NCBI GenBank assembly: GCA_017880745.1
Contig: JADGRR010000275.1
Span: 1 to 5,076, forward strand
Direction: 5' to 3'
DNA from: Burkholderiales bacterium
Lineage (GTDB): Bacteria > Pseudomonadota > Gammaproteobacteria > Burkholderiales > SG8-39
Length of the DNA: 5,076 bases
Below the pieces are notes generated by a model. That model did not search any database and was not told the origin of the DNA. It saw only the letters and a list, made by a program, of their open reading frames with translations. The position numbers and the translations under genes are program-made. Positions 5,036 to 5,076 of the stretch are shown piece by piece; the stretch's first letter is position 1, and the number at the start of each line of letters is the position of its first letter.

Positions 5036-5076
5036 GGGCTTGCCCGGCCCGGGTCCGGGCGGAGGGAGCGGTATGT
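5032..5076 (-). CDS. Possible 3' end of an upstream gene, truncated by the window edge
   Basis: A minus-strand frame open from the window edge encodes TYRSLRPDPGRASP and ends with TGA at 5034-5032, overlapping the cysteine-cluster ATG as ATGA. This is the same junction type as between the cysteine-cluster and ATPase genes, and it would explain how the cysteine-cluster gene is translated without its own Shine-Dalgarno. Only 14 codons are visible, so no product can be assigned and chance remains possible. Confidence 0.3.
   Translation of the reverse strand, partial: TYRSLRPDPGRASP
5042..5060. other. GC-rich hairpin upstream of the cysteine-cluster gene
   Basis: GCCCGG (5042-5047) pairs with CCGGGC (5055-5060) across a 7-nt loop. 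It ends 6 nt from the ATG of the cysteine-cluster gene, in the position where a Shine-Dalgarno would be expected. In mRNA it could hinder independent initiation and enforce coupling to upstream translation; it could equally be a by-product of GC-rich codons in an upstream gene. Confidence 0.35.

Overview
The window comes from a high-GC proteobacterial chromosome, most likely a betaproteobacterium. That placement is an inference from gene content and the G/C-rich third codon positions, not a database match. All four confidently called genes lie on the minus strand, so transcription runs from the right edge to the left.

Right to left: positions 5035-1156 hold a compact three-gene block. It begins with a YkgJ-type cysteine-cluster protein (4121-5035), continues with a MoxR-type AAA+ ATPase of the CbbQ/NirQ/NorQ/GpvN family (3300-4124), and ends with a long von Willebrand factor A protein of the NorD/CbbO type (1156-3246). 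The first two share an ATGA stop/start overlap, and 53 bp separate the ATPase from the VWA gene. A second possible ATGA overlap at 5032-5035 suggests a further gene continues upstream beyond the window. In characterised systems the AAA+ and VWA proteins form a remodelling or activation machine for a client enzyme (Rubisco for CbbQO, cytochrome c nitric oxide reductase for NorQD). No client gene is visible here, so the target is open. The co-translated cysteine-cluster protein hints at a metal-related role.

Positions 707-1155 (449 bp) contain no credible gene. The middle of this gap, 893-1081, is packed with palindromes in a mirror-like layout: a short GC-rich hairpin, a 51-nt hairpin, a 42-nt spacer, a second 51-nt hairpin and another short GC-rich hairpin. 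The two 51-nt hairpins have the same geometry (17-bp perfect outer stem, one mismatch, 4-bp inner stem, 7-nt loop) and lie in opposite orientations. They share a 17-nt core at the tip, but their outer stems differ strongly while staying perfectly self-complementary. A third, shorter copy of the core adjoins them. This looks like a REPIN/BIME-like or small MITE-like repeat module and is the most unusual thing in the window.

The rest of the gap, 707-840, carries a plausible sigma70-type promoter, a short leader hairpin and a good Shine-Dalgarno for thrH (101-706). thrH encodes a HAD-superfamily phosphoserine phosphatase/homoserine phosphotransferase and uses a TTG start. Positions 1-100 hold a hairpin just after the thrH stop and short open frames that cannot be assigned.
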